From the NCBI RefSeq assembly GCF_964340395.1, contig NC_135556.1, positions 13,341,410-13,403,409 of the forward strand: DNA of 62,000 nt, read 5' to 3'. A program made the position numbers and the translations under genes. This DNA comes from Glandiceps talaboti (taxonomy: Eukaryota > Hemichordata > Enteropneusta > Spengelidae). Shown here piece by piece: positions 60,964-62,000 of this stretch (positions are counted from its first letter, which is position 1; each line of letters opens with the position of its first letter). A model generated the notes under the pieces. The model was not told the origin of the DNA. It did no database searches and saw only the letters and a list, made by a program, of their open reading frames with translations.

Positions 60964-61553
60964 TGTTACTCAAAGTTCCCAAGAAAAGAAATTTGTTTAA
61001 TACTCATTTCGATCTAATCACACCATTACCGAACAAGGAACTTGATTTGGTTAATAGAAATGCCAGTGGAATTGAGTCAGTGAGGGGGAGGGGTAGTGCA
61101 ACTAGTTTTTCTGTTAAATATTTAGAAATTACTTGTTCAAAGGAATGTTTAAAAATAGTTAGTTTTAAAGATTACAAGAAATTTCATTGATATTTCGGAG
61201 AAGAATACTGCGCAATATTTAACTAATGTGTCAGTTTATATTCTATGAAGCAAAACTATTATCGTAATGTGGTTGTAAAGTTCACCGAAATTCTCAGAGA
61301 TCGTCGATCTTCAAAGTTATGACAAATTCGAGGAAAACATAAGGCCTACTTTGATAAAGCGAATGTTTTGTGATCGTATTCGTGTGTAATTAAAAAAAAA
61401 TATTGCACGATTTGCTTGTTTTTATAGAAAGGTTTCACTGTGCTGAAGACATTTGACAAAAGGAGTTCACGATAGTATTTCGCATGTTACGAACATGTTT
61501 CGGCTGCATCGATTATCTTTCGTCGTTGGTTTATCATGACTTACAGCGCATTG

Positions 61554-61578
61554 CTCGCTCGCTCGCTCTCTCTCTCTC

Positions 61579-61657
<79 letters not shown>
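61554..61657. repeat. CT dinucleotide microsatellite
   Basis: CT repeat with a GCTC prefix and a single interruption near the start, at the right edge of the tRNA region. Confidence 0.97.
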
Positions 61658-61660
<3 letters not shown>

Positions 61661-62000
61661 GGTGTCTCCATTTAATGTATTTACGATATACGTATGTGGT
61701 ACATTAGTTCATGCAAACTTGTTATCTTAAAGTGTAGCCTTTCCAGTTTCTCTTTGGTTCCTGTTTTGTGACATGGAACACCGAAAGTGAACAGCAATAT
61801 GCAACGCGCTGTAGTAATGTGTGATAATACCCAACTATTATAAGGATCCTTATAATTTCAGATGCAAAGTAATTGAACAATGTAATACTTAATTAGAGAG
61901 TCGTGAGTAGGGTAAGTATTACGTTGTGAATGATAAACATATTTACGGATTCATTACGAATTTAGTACGTAGAAATGTAGGAGATAATTTCAAAAAAGTA

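Overview
This is a eukaryotic, animal-type window: coding exons are short, separated by large AT-rich introns, and bounded by canonical GT/AG splice sites. Simple repeats, foldback elements and short inverted-repeat transposon relics are abundant. A PncA-type nicotinamidase (a family absent from vertebrates), a TRIM gene with the classic TRIM exon layout including a 23-nt microexon, and a tRNA-derived SINE together suggest an invertebrate, perhaps a marine deuterostome or lophotrochozoan. The species cannot be fixed from sequence alone.

Region by region: 1-13 kb has no recognisable gene and carries microsatellites, a 42-bp minisatellite, a long-TIR element and a 57-bp repeat rich in nuclear-receptor half-sites. 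13.06-30.39 kb (minus strand) is a complete seven-exon gene for an EF-hand nicotinamidase of 359 aa. Its introns hold a large TATG array, foldback elements, a 147-bp tandem repeat, a retrotransposon 3' end and a SINE. 30.4-35.3 kb is largely gene-free, with one unassigned possible exon. 35.93-52.33 kb (minus strand) is an eleven-exon gene whose joined reading frame predicts a protein of about 1316 aa. 52.4-53.3 kb shows signs of a divergent plus-strand gene start. 53.8-61.0 kb is a cluster of eight tRNA-Val genes with anticodons AAC, UAC and CAC.

The most unusual object is the 1316-aa protein. It starts as a TRIM protein (RING, B-box 2, coiled coil). It then carries a segment closely resembling the GLEBS motif of NUP98, which binds the mRNA export factor RAE1/Gle2, and a second diverged GLEBS-like segment with an intron at the same place. 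Next come consecutive YSPTSPx heptads like the RNA polymerase II C-terminal domain, and finally a long disordered, acidic, Ser-rich tail with an LIR-like motif. No SPRY, NHL or other usual TRIM C-terminal domain is seen. I do not know of a described protein with this architecture. The splice joins are my reading of the sequence and have not been tested against transcripts.

The two protein genes show no functional link. The nicotinamidase acts in NAD salvage. The TRIM-GLEBS-CTD-like protein is inferred to be a ubiquitin ligase acting near RNA export or transcription machinery.
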